Positions 43,735 through 53,670 of a DNA stretch of 64,000 nucleotides are shown one piece after another. Location of the stretch: positions 806,001-870,000 of the forward strand of contig NZ_CANKZF010000001.1 of the NCBI RefSeq assembly GCF_947488515.1, read 5' to 3'. A program made the translations under genes and the position numbers. The notes under the pieces are model-generated. The model did no database searches, was not told where the DNA came from, and was given only the letters and a program-made list of their open reading frames with translations. The first letter of the stretch is position 1. Each line of letters starts with the position of its first letter. The DNA comes from an uncultured Nocardioides sp. Lineage in GTDB: Bacteria > Actinomycetota > Actinomycetes > Propionibacteriales > Nocardioidaceae.

Positions 43735-43740
43735 TAGGGT
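43735..43740 (+). promoter_or_regulatory. -10 box (TAGGGT) of the phosphodiesterase gene
   Basis: TAGGGT ends 6 nt before the GTG at 43747, fitting a leaderless start. Confidence 0.55.
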
Positions 43741-43746
43741 CGCCGC

Positions 43747-44796
43747 GTGACCATGCGTACCGCGCTCGCCTCCCTCCTCGCCTGCTCCGCCATCGGGTTG
43801 TGCCCGGCGTCCGCCCCGGCCCAGGTGCCCTCCGGCGACCCCCTGCCGAGCAACCAGCGCGTCTCCGCCGACAACGCCATCGACTCGGTGGTGGCCATCT
43901 CGGTCGACGGGCTCAACACCGACGCCCTCGGCAAGCTCGGCCCCGCGCGGACACCCCGCCTGCACGACCTCATGGACTCCGGCGCGTCGACCCTCAACGC
44001 CCGCACCGAGCACGAGCTCACCATCACCCTGCCCAACCACACCGGGATGGTGACCGGCCGGCGCATCGAGGCCGCGACGGGCGGCCACGGCGTGACCTGG
44101 AACGACGACCGGCGCCGCCCGGCGACCGTCCAGGCGGCGGCCGGGCAGCGCGTCGAGTCGGTCTTCACGCAGGTCAGCGCCGCCGGCGGCTCGACGGCCC
44201 TCTTCGCGAGCAAGACCAAGTTCTCCCTGTGGAAGCGCAGCTGGCCGCTCTCCATCGACACCACCCGCATCCAGCTCGACAACACGCGCCTGGCCCGGTC
44301 GGTGCGCCGCGACCTGCGCGACAACGAGCGCGCGCTCCGCTTCGTCCACCTCTCGCTCCCCGACGCCGCCGGCCACGAGTACGGCTTCATGTCCCCGCGC
44401 TACCTGCGCGCCGTCCAGCAGGTCGATGCCCTCGTCGGCTCGATCGTCGACGCCGTCCGCGACGACCCCGGGCTCGTCGGTCGCACCGCGATCATCCTCA
44501 CCAGCGACCACGGCGGCCTCGGCGCCGACCACTCCGACGCCCGCCGCCTGGCCAACTACCGTGTCGCCTTCATGGTGGCCGGACCGGGCATCCCGGCAGG
44601 CGCAGATCTCTACGCGCTCAATGCCGACGACTACCGCGACCCCGGCACGCGGCGCACGACCTACCGCCAGACCCCTCAGCCGGTCCGCAACGGCGACCTG
44701 GCCAACCTCACGCTCGACCTCCTCGACCTCCCGGCGGTGCCGGGAAGTGAGCACAACTCCAACCTCGATCTCGACGTCTCACCCCCACCTGCCTGA
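43747..44796 (+). CDS. Secreted alkaline phosphatase superfamily phosphodiesterase
   Basis: 349 residues with a signal peptide (ALASLLACSAIGLCPASA). Nucleotide pyrophosphatase/phosphodiesterase features: first metal Asp in AISVDGLN, nucleophile region ITLPNHTGMVTGR, then DAAGHEYG and TSDHGGLGADH with further metal ligands. A secreted metal-dependent phosphodiesterase, substrate unknown. GTG 43747 or ATG 43753. A CotH-like protein gene follows after 35 bases in the same direction. Confidence 0.82.
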   Translation: MTMRTALASLLACSAIGLCPASAPAQVPSGDPLPSNQRVSADNAIDSVVAISVDGLNTDALGKLGPARTPRLHDLMDSGASTLNARTEHELTITLPNHTGMVTGRRIEAATGGHGVTWNDDRRRPATVQAAAGQRVESVFTQVSAAGGSTALFASKTKFSLWKRSWPLSIDTTRIQLDNTRLARSVRRDLRDNERALRFVHLSLPDAAGHEYGFMSPRYLRAVQQVDALVGSIVDAVRDDPGLVGRTAIILTSDHGGLGADHSDARRLANYRVAFMVAGPGIPAGADLYALNADDYRDPGTRRTTYRQTPQPVRNGDLANLTLDLLDLPAVPGSEHNSNLDLDVSPPPA

Positions 44797-44831
44797 CGCT
44801 GCCGCCCGGACGACGGGCCCGAGGAGACACC

Positions 44832-46394
44832 ATGCCGCTGTTGAAGAAGCCCTTCCTGGGACGGCTGAGCGTCGCGACCGCGCTCGCCGTCGCCGCGTCG
44901 ACCGTCGTGCTCTCCCCTGCCTCCGGGCGTGAGCCCACCCCGACCGAGCGGGCCACCGCCGCCGTCGGGTGGCCGCCGGCAGCGCCGACCCAGCTGGTCA
45001 TCGACACCGCGGGTGCGGTCATCGACCGCGAGGACTACGTGGCCGGCACGGTCACCCTGGACGGCGTCACCCGGGTCACTGAGGTCCGCGGGCGGGGCAA
45101 CTCGACCTGGGGCTGGGCCAAGAAGCCCTACAAGCTCAAGCTGGAGGACGACGCCGCCCTCGTCGGGTCGCGGGAGTACGACGAGTGGGTCCTCCTGGCC
45201 GGCTACGGCGACCGCAGCGGGTTGCGGACCGCCGCCGCGTTCGCGGTCGCGGCGCAGACGCGGCTCGGCTGGACGCCGAGGTTCCGCTTCGTCGAGGTCG
45301 TGCTGAACGGCGCGTCGCAGGGCCTGTACCTGCTGACCGAGCAGGTGGAGCAGGGGAAGGGCCGCGTCGACCTCCCCGACGACGGCTACCTGCTGGAGTT
45401 CAACAAGCGCTACCTCCGCGACGGCGAGCCCGGCTTCCGTACGAAGCGCGGCTCGTCGATCGCCTTCAAGGACCCGGACGAGATCACGAAGAAGCAGCGC
45501 CGGCAGGTGCGCGGCGCGGTCACCCGCTTCGAGAAGGTGCTCTACGGTCCCGGCTTCGCCGACCCGAAGACCGGCTATGCCGCCTACGTCGACGTGAAGC
45601 GGATCATCGACTGGTACCTCGTCGAGGAGCTGTTCGCCAACCAGGACTCCAACTTCCAGTCGAGCGTGCACTTCAGCTGGGTGCCCGGGAAGCGGTTCAG
45701 GTTCGGCCCGGTCTGGGACTTCGACCTCAGCGCCGGCACCAAGTGGCGCTCGACGAGCTCGCCGGAGAGCTGGTACACCCGCACCGGCAAGCACTGGATC
45801 TCGCGGATGCTGGAGGACCCGGCGTTCTCCCGCCGGGTGAAGAGCCGCTGGGCTCGCCTGCGGCCCGCCGCGGACGCGGTCGTGTCGCAGCTCCGGGTCG
45901 CCTCGGCGACCCTCGAGCCGCTCGCCGAGGCTGACTGGCGCCAGTGGCACGCCGACGGCACCGACCTGGAGTGGACCCGCCACGCGACGACCCGCAACGG
46001 TGAGGTCGCCTTCCTCGAGGACTGGCTCTCCCAGCGCGTGCGCTGGCTGAGCCGCAACGAGGCGCGCATGGGCGACAACCGGATGTCCACCGAGGAGCGC
46101 GCTCGCACGGTCTGGGTGCCGATCGAGCTGCAGAGCGCGGCGGCGCAGCCGGTCGACGTCACCTGGACGATCGCCGGCCTGACGGCCGAGCCCGGCGTCG
46201 ACTTCGTCGCCGGGGACGGTCGCACGACGTTCGCCCCGGGCGAGAAGCTGCACTACGTGCCGGTGCAGGTCCTCGACGACGACGTCAGCGAGCGGCGCGA
46301 GCTGCTCACCGTGCGGCTCCTCGGGGCGAGCGGCGCCGTGCTGCCCGGCTCCCCCGGCACCACCGTCGTGGCGATCGCCCCCAACCGGCGCTGA
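44832..46394 (+). CDS. Secreted CotH-family kinase-like protein
   Basis: 520 residues, signal peptide ending near PAS-GR. CotH core with RGRGNSTWGWAKKPYKLKL, LEFNKRY, DWYLVEELFANQDS and the metal motif GPVWDFDLSAGT, where DxD matches the magnesium-binding Asp pair of CotH kinases. Residues 430-515 form a Calx-beta-like domain (PVDVTWTIAGLTAEPGVDF). CotH in Bacillus is a spore-coat protein kinase; in actinobacteria the substrate is unknown and no spores are implied. GAGGAG precedes the ATG. Confidence 0.85.
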   Translation: MPLLKKPFLGRLSVATALAVAASTVVLSPASGREPTPTERATAAVGWPPAAPTQLVIDTAGAVIDREDYVAGTVTLDGVTRVTEVRGRGNSTWGWAKKPYKLKLEDDAALVGSREYDEWVLLAGYGDRSGLRTAAAFAVAAQTRLGWTPRFRFVEVVLNGASQGLYLLTEQVEQGKGRVDLPDDGYLLEFNKRYLRDGEPGFRTKRGSSIAFKDPDEITKKQRRQVRGAVTRFEKVLYGPGFADPKTGYAAYVDVKRIIDWYLVEELFANQDSNFQSSVHFSWVPGKRFRFGPVWDFDLSAGTKWRSTSSPESWYTRTGKHWISRMLEDPAFSRRVKSRWARLRPAADAVVSQLRVASATLEPLAEADWRQWHADGTDLEWTRHATTRNGEVAFLEDWLSQRVRWLSRNEARMGDNRMSTEERARTVWVPIELQSAAAQPVDVTWTIAGLTAEPGVDFVAGDGRTTFAPGEKLHYVPVQVLDDDVSERRELLTVRLLGASGAVLPGSPGTTVVAIAPNRR

Positions 46395-46437
46395 CCCTCG
46401 CCGGACCGAAGGGCCCGAGCCCGCACCGGCAGGCGCG

Positions 46438-47085
46438 TCAGCGTCGCCTGACCGCGGCGGCCTCCCGGGCCAGCGGCCACGGGTTGAACCGGCACCCGCC
46501 GGTGCCCTTGGACTGCTGCATCATCACCGGCGCCCGGCCGCGCCCGTGGCACGAGGCGTGCCCACGCCCCAGCCAGTGGCCGGTCTCGTGGTTCACGACC
46601 ATGTGCCGGTAGTCGCGCAACGACCGTCCCGCGCGGTTCCAGGCCGGCGAGGCCCGGGTCCACCTCAGCTGGTTGATCACGACGTGCCGCCCCACGCGGC
46701 ACGACCACTGCACCGAGCACCCCGACGAGAACGACGGCAGCGTGCCGGCCGCGGCGAGCACGAGGGTGAAGTCACCACCGCGCCGCACCCGGCGGAACTG
46801 CACACCGGCCGCGCGCCAGCCGCGCGGGTGGTCGAAGGTCTGCTGGGCCTGACGGCGGAACACCTTCAGCGACGTCGTCACCCGTCCGCGGGTGGTGACG
46901 GAGTACGTGACCCGACGGCTCACCGGGACGGCGTACGCCTCCACGGTCGGTTGCGTCGGCGTGGGGGTCGCGCGGCGGTGCTCGCCGGCGTCCTCGACCG
47001 TCGCATGGGCCGGAGCGGCCAGCAGCGTCAGGACGAGCGGCGCCAGCGCGACCAGGAGTCGCAGGAGGCGGGGCGCTCGGACCAC
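46438..47085 (-). CDS. Secreted DUF3152 zincin-like metalloprotease
   Basis: 215 residues, signal peptide ending APA-HA. The zinc motif HETGHWLGRGH (HExxHxxGxxH) is intact and is followed by MMQQ, a Met-turn-like segment. Cysteine pairs (GCSVQWSC and SCHGR ... GGC) probably stabilise the fold. DUF3152 proteins are predicted metzincin-like peptidases of unknown substrate. GTG 47085 lies 6 bases after TAGGCT (47097-47092), so probably leaderless. Confidence 0.85.
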   Translation of the reverse strand: MVRAPRLLRLLVALAPLVLTLLAAPAHATVEDAGEHRRATPTPTQPTVEAYAVPVSRRVTYSVTTRGRVTTSLKVFRRQAQQTFDHPRGWRAAGVQFRRVRRGGDFTLVLAAAGTLPSFSSGCSVQWSCRVGRHVVINQLRWTRASPAWNRAGRSLRDYRHMVVNHETGHWLGRGHASCHGRGRAPVMMQQSKGTGGCRFNPWPLAREAAAVRRR

Positions 47086-47108
47086 CGCACCAGCCTAGGA
47101 CACTGCCG

Positions 47109-48365
<1,257 letters not shown>

Positions 48366-48366
<1 letters not shown>

Positions 48367-48824
48367 CAGGGGGTGCTCGCTTCCTCGGTCTGCTGGGGGT
48401 TCGTCAGAGGGACGATCGTGACCTTCTCCTCGGTCACGGCTCCGTCGGTGATTCTGTAGGACCTGAACTCCACCGGGCCCTCACTATTCCCGTGCGCGCG
48501 TGTGCTCACGAGCACGTAGTGGGCGTTGGGCTCGCTGGCGAGGCCGATGTCGGTGCGGCTCGGGTAGGCCTCGGTGGCGGTGTGGGAGTGGTAGACGACC
48601 ACCGGCTCCTCGTCGCGCGCGTCCATGTCCTTGTAGAGGTGCAGCAGCTCCGTGGAGTCGAACTCGTAGAACGTCGGGCTGCCGGCGGCGTTGACCATGG
48701 GGACGAAGCGCTCGGGACGGTCACTGCCCTCGGGGCCCGCAACGACGCCGCACGCCTCGTCGGGGTGGTCGCGCTTGGCGTGCGCCACGATGGCGTCGAA
48801 GATCTCCTGGGCGATGGTCAGCAC
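48366..48824 (-). CDS. mec: JAMM metalloprotease Mec
   Basis: 152 residues. The JAMM motif HSHTATEAYPSRTD (HxH-x7-SxxD) and upstream Glu are present. In M. tuberculosis Mec releases cysteine from the CysO-cysteine adduct. GTG 48824 follows a TACCCT -10-like box (48837-48832) by 7 bases; leaderless start of the mec-cysO-cysM operon. Confidence 0.92.
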
Positions 48825-48911
48825 ACCGTCAAGGGTAGGCAGACCCTCGATGCGACCCGGACACGTCTCACCACATAGTCTTGACGTCGAGAGACTTCGA
48901 GGGGGAGCCAC

Positions 48912-50165
48912 ATGTCGTTGCCGCAGGCGCAGGCGCCACTGACCCGTCGCGGCATCCCCCTCGAGCGCGACCTGCGGGTCCTGGCGCTCGGCTCGTTCGC
49001 CAACCGGTTCGGCGCCGGCGCGGTCATGACGACCAGCGCCCTCTACTTCACCCGGCAGGTGGGCTTCAGCGCCGCCGAGGTGGCCTTCGCCCTGGCGGTC
49101 GCCGCCGTCGTCGGGATCCTCGTCCAGGTGCCGGCCGGCCAGCTCGGCGACAGCCACGGGCCGCGCCGGGTGCTGACGGTGTGCATGGTGGGCGCCGCCC
49201 TCACGAGCGCGCTGCCCGTCCTGGCGCGTACGCCGTGGCAGCTCGCGCTGCTGCTGGCGCTGCTCACCCTCTTCGAGCGCTCGGCCGGCTCGGTCCAGCA
49301 GGGCGTCATCGCGCAGCTCGCCACCGGCGGGCGCGGCGTGCAGTTCAAGGCCTACCTGCGGGCGGTGACCAACACCGCGATCGGGCTCGGCTCGGTCTTC
49401 GGCGGCGCGGCGCTCGTCGTCGACGAGTCGTGGGCCTACATCTCGGTGTTCGTGCTCAACGCCGTCTTCACCGGCTTCGCGGCGTGGAACTCCACCCGAC
49501 TGCCGGACCTGCCGGCGTACGTCCGTCTCGAGGGCGAGCCCCGCCTCGCCGTGCTGCGCGACTGGCCCTACGTCGTGGTGGTCGCTCTGACGGGTCTGTT
49601 CTCGCTCCACTTCTTCGTGATGGAGCTCGGCCTGGCGCTCTACATCTCCGAGCGCACCGCGGCACCGCCGGTGATGGTCGCGGTCCTCCTCGTCCTCAAC
49701 ACCGCCTGCGTCGCGCTCTTCCAGGTGCGGCTCTCGCGCCGGGCCGACTCCGTCGAGGCAGGTGCCCGCGCGCTGGTCCGCGGAGCGGTGTGGATCGCGG
49801 CCGGATTCGCCATCGTGGCCCTCGCCGACCGCGGCGACGCAACCTTCGCCGTCGTGGTGCTCGTCGTCGGGTCGCTGGTGCACGTCGTCGGCGAGATGAT
49901 CGGCTCGGGCGGACAGTGGGGACTGCAGATGGGCCTCGCACCGCACGAGCGGCAGGGCCAGTACCAAGGCTTCGCCGGGCTCGGCTTCAGCGTGATCGCC
50001 GTCGTCGGCCCCCCGCTGGTGACGCTGCTGTGCGTCGAGATGGGCGAGACCGGCTGGCTGGTGCTGGCGGCACTGATGCTGGGCGTCGCGCTGGTCTCGG
50101 TGCCCGCCTCGCGCTGGGCGCTCGCCTCGCGGGAGCGCTACGGCGTGCTCACCCACTCCGGCTGA
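48912..50165 (+). CDS. MFS transporter
   Basis: 417 residues with 12 predicted helices and the MFS motif A region GQLGDSHGPRRV between helices 2 and 3. Drug- or metabolite-efflux type, substrate unknown. GAGGGGGAG precedes the ATG. It is divergent from mec with 87 bp between the starts; AGTCT-N10-AGACT at 48877-48896 lies in that gap. Confidence 0.85.
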   Translation: MSLPQAQAPLTRRGIPLERDLRVLALGSFANRFGAGAVMTTSALYFTRQVGFSAAEVAFALAVAAVVGILVQVPAGQLGDSHGPRRVLTVCMVGAALTSALPVLARTPWQLALLLALLTLFERSAGSVQQGVIAQLATGGRGVQFKAYLRAVTNTAIGLGSVFGGAALVVDESWAYISVFVLNAVFTGFAAWNSTRLPDLPAYVRLEGEPRLAVLRDWPYVVVVALTGLFSLHFFVMELGLALYISERTAAPPVMVAVLLVLNTACVALFQVRLSRRADSVEAGARALVRGAVWIAAGFAIVALADRGDATFAVVVLVVGSLVHVVGEMIGSGGQWGLQMGLAPHERQGQYQGFAGLGFSVIAVVGPPLVTLLCVEMGETGWLVLAALMLGVALVSVPASRWALASRERYGVLTHSG

Positions 50166-50193
50166 GGGCCACGACCGCCGCACGTGCGCGGCC

Positions 50194-51399
50194 TCAGACC
50201 CAGATGGCCGCCGGGATCCCGTCGGAGAAGACCTCGGGCACGTCGGGGTACGACTCGGAGACCCCCAGCGCGTGGCGTACGGCCGTCCACGCGACGGCGC
50301 ACGCGTCGAGCAGGTCGTCCTCGCCGAAGCCCGCGCCCCGGAACCATGCGGGCGCCACGATGCCGTGCGCGGCGAGCGCCTCGCGGCGGGCGCGGACGCC
50401 GTCGGCGTCCTTCTTGCGCGCCAGCAGCGGCGCTCCGGCCATCCGGGCGAAGCTCACCTCGGGGTGGACCTCGATCACACGAGTGCCGGGCCGTCCGCGC
50501 ACCCACGCGTCGACCTGCAGCACCTTCTCGCGCAGGGCGTACGCCTGGGCGCTGACACTGGTGCGCCCTCCGGTCGCGGCGAGGTTGGCCGCCCGGGCCT
50601 CCTCGTAGGTGGCGGCCTCGACCGCGGCGCGCACGGGGGTGGAGAACACCGACGAGGCCTTGCCGACGAGCGCGCGACGGGCCTCGGCGTCGGCCTGCCG
50701 TCCGCCCGCGTCGGGCAGCCCGATCGGGATGTCGACCGCGACCACCGAGACGTCGTGCCGCTCGCGGACGAGGTCGACGAGGCCCGTGATGTCGGGCGCG
50801 ACGAAGACCGAGGCGCGGCGCTGCGGGTCGATCACGACCCCGACCCACCCGGCCGGGCAGGCATCCACGCCGAGCACGGGCGCCGGCGGGGCGAGGACGG
50901 GTGGCGGCTCATGGTCGCCCTGCCCGGCGGGTGCGACGAACCGCGCCTCGCGTTCACCACTCGTGGCGGCCTCGATGCGCGCGAGCATGAGGTCGCTCAT
51001 CGCGGGGAGGCTGCTGAGCGGCCACCACCGCACGTCGCTCGACTCGTCGTCGGCGACGTACGCATCTCCCTCGACCCAGGTGCAGGCGAAGGTGAGGTCG
51101 AGGTAGGCCGCGCGGTCGCCGTTGTCGTACACGACCTCGGGGTGCACCGAGGTCGCGGCGAGGCGGTCGACGCGGATCCGCACCCCGGTCTCCTCCGTCG
51201 CCTCGCGGGCTGCGGTGACGGCCGGCTCCTCACCCGGGTCGGTGATCCCGGTGACCGGCGTCCATGCGCCGTTGTCGGCACGCCGGACGAGCAGCACCTC
51301 GTCACCACGGGTGATGACGGCGGTGACGCCCGGGATCCACATGAGGTCGTGGCCGATCTTGGCGCGCGTCGCCAGGACGAACTCGGGGACGGGGGTCAC
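50194..51399 (-). CDS. NUDIX hydrolase fused to a DUF429 domain
   Basis: 401 residues. Residues 1-160 are a NUDIX hydrolase (Nudix box GITDPGEEPAVTAAREATEETG, intact). From about 180, VLGVDACPAGWVGVV begins a DUF429 domain, predicted RNase H-like fold, with VDIPIGLPDAGGR and EVHPEVSFARM. Both activities are unknown in detail. The fusion is in one frame with a Pro-rich linker. GTG 51399 overlaps the DUF2017 stop (GTGA). Confidence 0.87.
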   Translation of the reverse strand: MTPVPEFVLATRAKIGHDLMWIPGVTAVITRGDEVLLVRRADNGAWTPVTGITDPGEEPAVTAAREATEETGVRIRVDRLAATSVHPEVVYDNGDRAAYLDLTFACTWVEGDAYVADDESSDVRWWPLSSLPAMSDLMLARIEAATSGEREARFVAPAGQGDHEPPPVLAPPAPVLGVDACPAGWVGVVIDPQRRASVFVAPDITGLVDLVRERHDVSVVAVDIPIGLPDAGGRQADAEARRALVGKASSVFSTPVRAAVEAATYEEARAANLAATGGRTSVSAQAYALREKVLQVDAWVRGRPGTRVIEVHPEVSFARMAGAPLLARKKDADGVRARREALAAHGIVAPAWFRGAGFGEDDLLDACAVAWTAVRHALGVSESYPDVPEVFSDGIPAAIWV

Positions 51400-51986
51400 G
51401 AGGTGAGGGCCTCGACGACCGTCTCCTGCAGGTAGCCCACCCACTCGTAGATGTCGTGCGCCTGGGCGCGCGGGTCGTCGTCGGGCAGGGAGTGCCAGTA
51501 GTGCTCGTCCCCGGCCTCCACGCCGAGCCTGGTGGCGAGGGCGAGCCGGATGTCGGTGAAGGCGCGCATCCAGGCCTCGGCGTCGGCGTGGGTGAGCTCG
51601 ACGTCGATGACGAGGCCGTCCTCCATCAGCTCGGGCGGGAGGCCGGCGTCCTCGAGCGTGTCGATGATCGACCCCGCCGCCGCGGCCTTGCCGTCGCGCA
51701 GCCCGCTCTCGGTGAAGCGGCGGAAGTCGGCGGCCGACTCCTCGTCGTCGGTGTAGGCGGTCGGGAAGAGCCGTGCGAGCACGGGGTCCTCGGGGATGGT
51801 CGTGGCACCGGAGAACTCGGCCATCATCGCCTCGAACGCGTCGGCGGTGGGCGCTGCCGGCTCGGCGCGCTCGTTGCGCAGCAGCTCGACCATCTGCGAG
51901 GCGAGGGAGCGCAGGAGGTCGGCCTCGAAGCCGGTGAAGGTGGCGATCACGCGGCCCGACCTGCGGTGTCGTTCGAAGCCGCTCAC
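51396..51986 (-). CDS. DUF2017 protein, ClpS-linked
   Basis: 196 residues, all-helical, with FTGFEADLLRSLASQMVELL near the N-terminus and DDPRAQAHDIYEWVGYLQETVVEAL at the C-terminus. DUF2017 genes almost always follow clpS in actinobacteria (Rv1332 in M. tuberculosis) but their role is unknown. Starts one base after the clpS stop. Confidence 0.88.
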   Translation of the reverse strand: MSGFERHRRSGRVIATFTGFEADLLRSLASQMVELLRNERAEPAAPTADAFEAMMAEFSGATTIPEDPVLARLFPTAYTDDEESAADFRRFTESGLRDGKAAAAGSIIDTLEDAGLPPELMEDGLVIDVELTHADAEAWMRAFTDIRLALATRLGVEAGDEHYWHSLPDDDPRAQAHDIYEWVGYLQETVVEALTS

Positions 51987-51987
51987 C

Positions 51988-52293
51988 TCAGGATGCCTTC
52001 TCCATCGTCGCCCAGAGGCCGTACTCGTGCATGGCCTGGACGTCGCGCTCCATCTCCTCGCGCGTGCCGGTCGAGACCACCGACCTGCCCTCCGTGTGCA
52101 CCTCGAGCATCAGCTTCTCGGACGTGGCCTTGTCGTAGCCGAAGTACTTCTGGAACACGTAGGCGACGTAGGACATCAGGTTGACCGGGTCGTCCCACAC
52201 GAGGGTCACCCACGGCTTGGCCAGGAAGGTGATCTCATCGGGAGTGAGGGTCGGCTCGACCTCTACGGGACTGGCGGCTGACACGTTGCCCAT
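51988..52293 (-). CDS. clpS: ATP-dependent Clp protease adaptor ClpS
   Basis: 101 residues. The N-degron-binding core reads [27 protein letters not shown], and the C-terminus has [22 protein letters not shown], the ClpS pattern. Delivers N-degron substrates to ClpC-type chaperones. ATG 52293 lies 9 bases from the opposite-strand start of pncB. Confidence 0.94.
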   Translation of the reverse strand: MGNVSAASPVEVEPTLTPDEITFLAKPWVTLVWDDPVNLMSYVAYVFQKYFGYDKATSEKLMLEVHTEGRSVVSTGTREEMERDVQAMHEYGLWATMEKAS

Positions 52294-52302
52294 CGTGGCA
52301 CA

Positions 52303-53613
52303 GTGTCGGTCGTGACGAGCTCACCCCGTAGGTCATCGGCGCTCCTGACCGACCACTACGAGCTGACCATGGTGCAGGCGGCGAGGCAGTCCGGGACGGC
52401 CGACCGGCGGGCGGTCTTCGAGCTGTTCCCGCGGCGGCTCCCGCCGGGTCGCCGCTACGGCGTGGTGGCCGGGGTCGGGCGGGCGCTGGACGCGATCGAG
52501 GACTTCCGCTTCGACGCCGCCGCGCTGACCGCGCTCGAGGGGATCGTCGACCCCGACATGCTCGAGTGGCTCGGCTCCTACCGCTTCTCCGGCGACGTGT
52601 GGGGCTACGCAGAGGGCGAGGCCTACTTCCCCTACTCGCCGCTGCTGGTGGTCGAGGGGACCTTCGCCGAGGCCGTCCTCCTCGAGACCGTCCTGCTGTC
52701 CGTCTACAACCACGACTCGGCGATCGCGTCGGCTGCGTCCCGGATGACGCTCGCGGCAGGCGGCCGCCCGTGCATCGAGATGGGGTCGCGCCGCACCCAC
52801 GAGGAGGCCGCGGTCGCGGCTGCGCGGGCGGCCTACGTCGCCGGCTTCGACGCCTCCAGCAACCTGGCCGCCCGCGCCCGCTACGGGGTGCCGTCCACCG
52901 GCACCGCCGCCCACTCCTTCACCCTGCTCCACGACGCCGAGGCCGACGCCTTCCGGGCGCAGGTGCAGACCCTCGGCGTCGGCACGACGCTGCTGGTCGA
53001 CACCTACGACGTCGCCGAGGCCGTACGCCTCGCGGTCGAGGTGGCCGGCACCGGCCTCGGGGCGGTCCGCCTCGACTCCGGCGACCTCGGCGAGGTCGCC
53101 CGCGAGGTGCGCGCGCAGCTCGACGGCATCGGGGCGAGCGCGACCCGCATCGTGGTGACCAGCGACCTCGACGAGCACGCCATCGCCGCCCTCGCGGCGG
53201 CGCCGGTCGACGCCTACGGCGTGGGTACCCAGCTGGTCACCGGCTCGGGTCACCCGACGTGCGGCTTCGTCTACAAGCTGGTGGCGCGCGAGGACGACAC
53301 CGGCGAGCTGGTGTCGGTGGCGAAGAAGTCGACGGACAAGCAGTCGATCGGCGGGCGGAAGTACGCCCTGCGCCGGCGTGGCCCGAACGGGATCGCGGAG
53401 GCCGAGGTCGTGGGGATCGGCGCGCCGCCGGAGGACGACGGTGACGACCGCGCCCTGCTCGTCCCGCTCGTGCGTGACGGCGAGGTCGTCGGCCACGCGA
53501 CGCTCGAGGAGGCGCGGGCCCGTCACCGTGCGTCGGTCGCCGAGCTGCCCCGCTCCGTGACGATGATGTCGGCCGGCGAGCCCGTGATCCCGACGGTGCA
53601 CCTGGGTCCCTGA
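52303..53613 (+). CDS. pncB: Nicotinate phosphoribosyltransferase
   Basis: About 436 residues; first step of the Preiss-Handler NAD salvage route. Motifs: [21 protein letters not shown] with the active-site His region, [11 protein letters not shown] and GGRKYALRR. Start GTG 52303; GTG 52312 is an alternative. The same divergence from clpS occurs with pncB1 in M. tuberculosis. A nicotinamidase gene at 57758 completes the pathway's entry. Confidence 0.93.
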   Translation: MSVVTSSPRRSSALLTDHYELTMVQAARQSGTADRRAVFELFPRRLPPGRRYGVVAGVGRALDAIEDFRFDAAALTALEGIVDPDMLEWLGSYRFSGDVWGYAEGEAYFPYSPLLVVEGTFAEAVLLETVLLSVYNHDSAIASAASRMTLAAGGRPCIEMGSRRTHEEAAVAAARAAYVAGFDASSNLAARARYGVPSTGTAAHSFTLLHDAEADAFRAQVQTLGVGTTLLVDTYDVAEAVRLAVEVAGTGLGAVRLDSGDLGEVAREVRAQLDGIGASATRIVVTSDLDEHAIAALAAAPVDAYGVGTQLVTGSGHPTCGFVYKLVAREDDTGELVSVAKKSTDKQSIGGRKYALRRRGPNGIAEAEVVGIGAPPEDDGDDRALLVPLVRDGEVVGHATLEEARARHRASVAELPRSVTMMSAGEPVIPTVHLGP

Positions 53614-53670
53614 GGGCCGGGGCGACATTTCCCGGTGCCCGACGGGGCCCTCGGCTGTCATCATGCCGAC

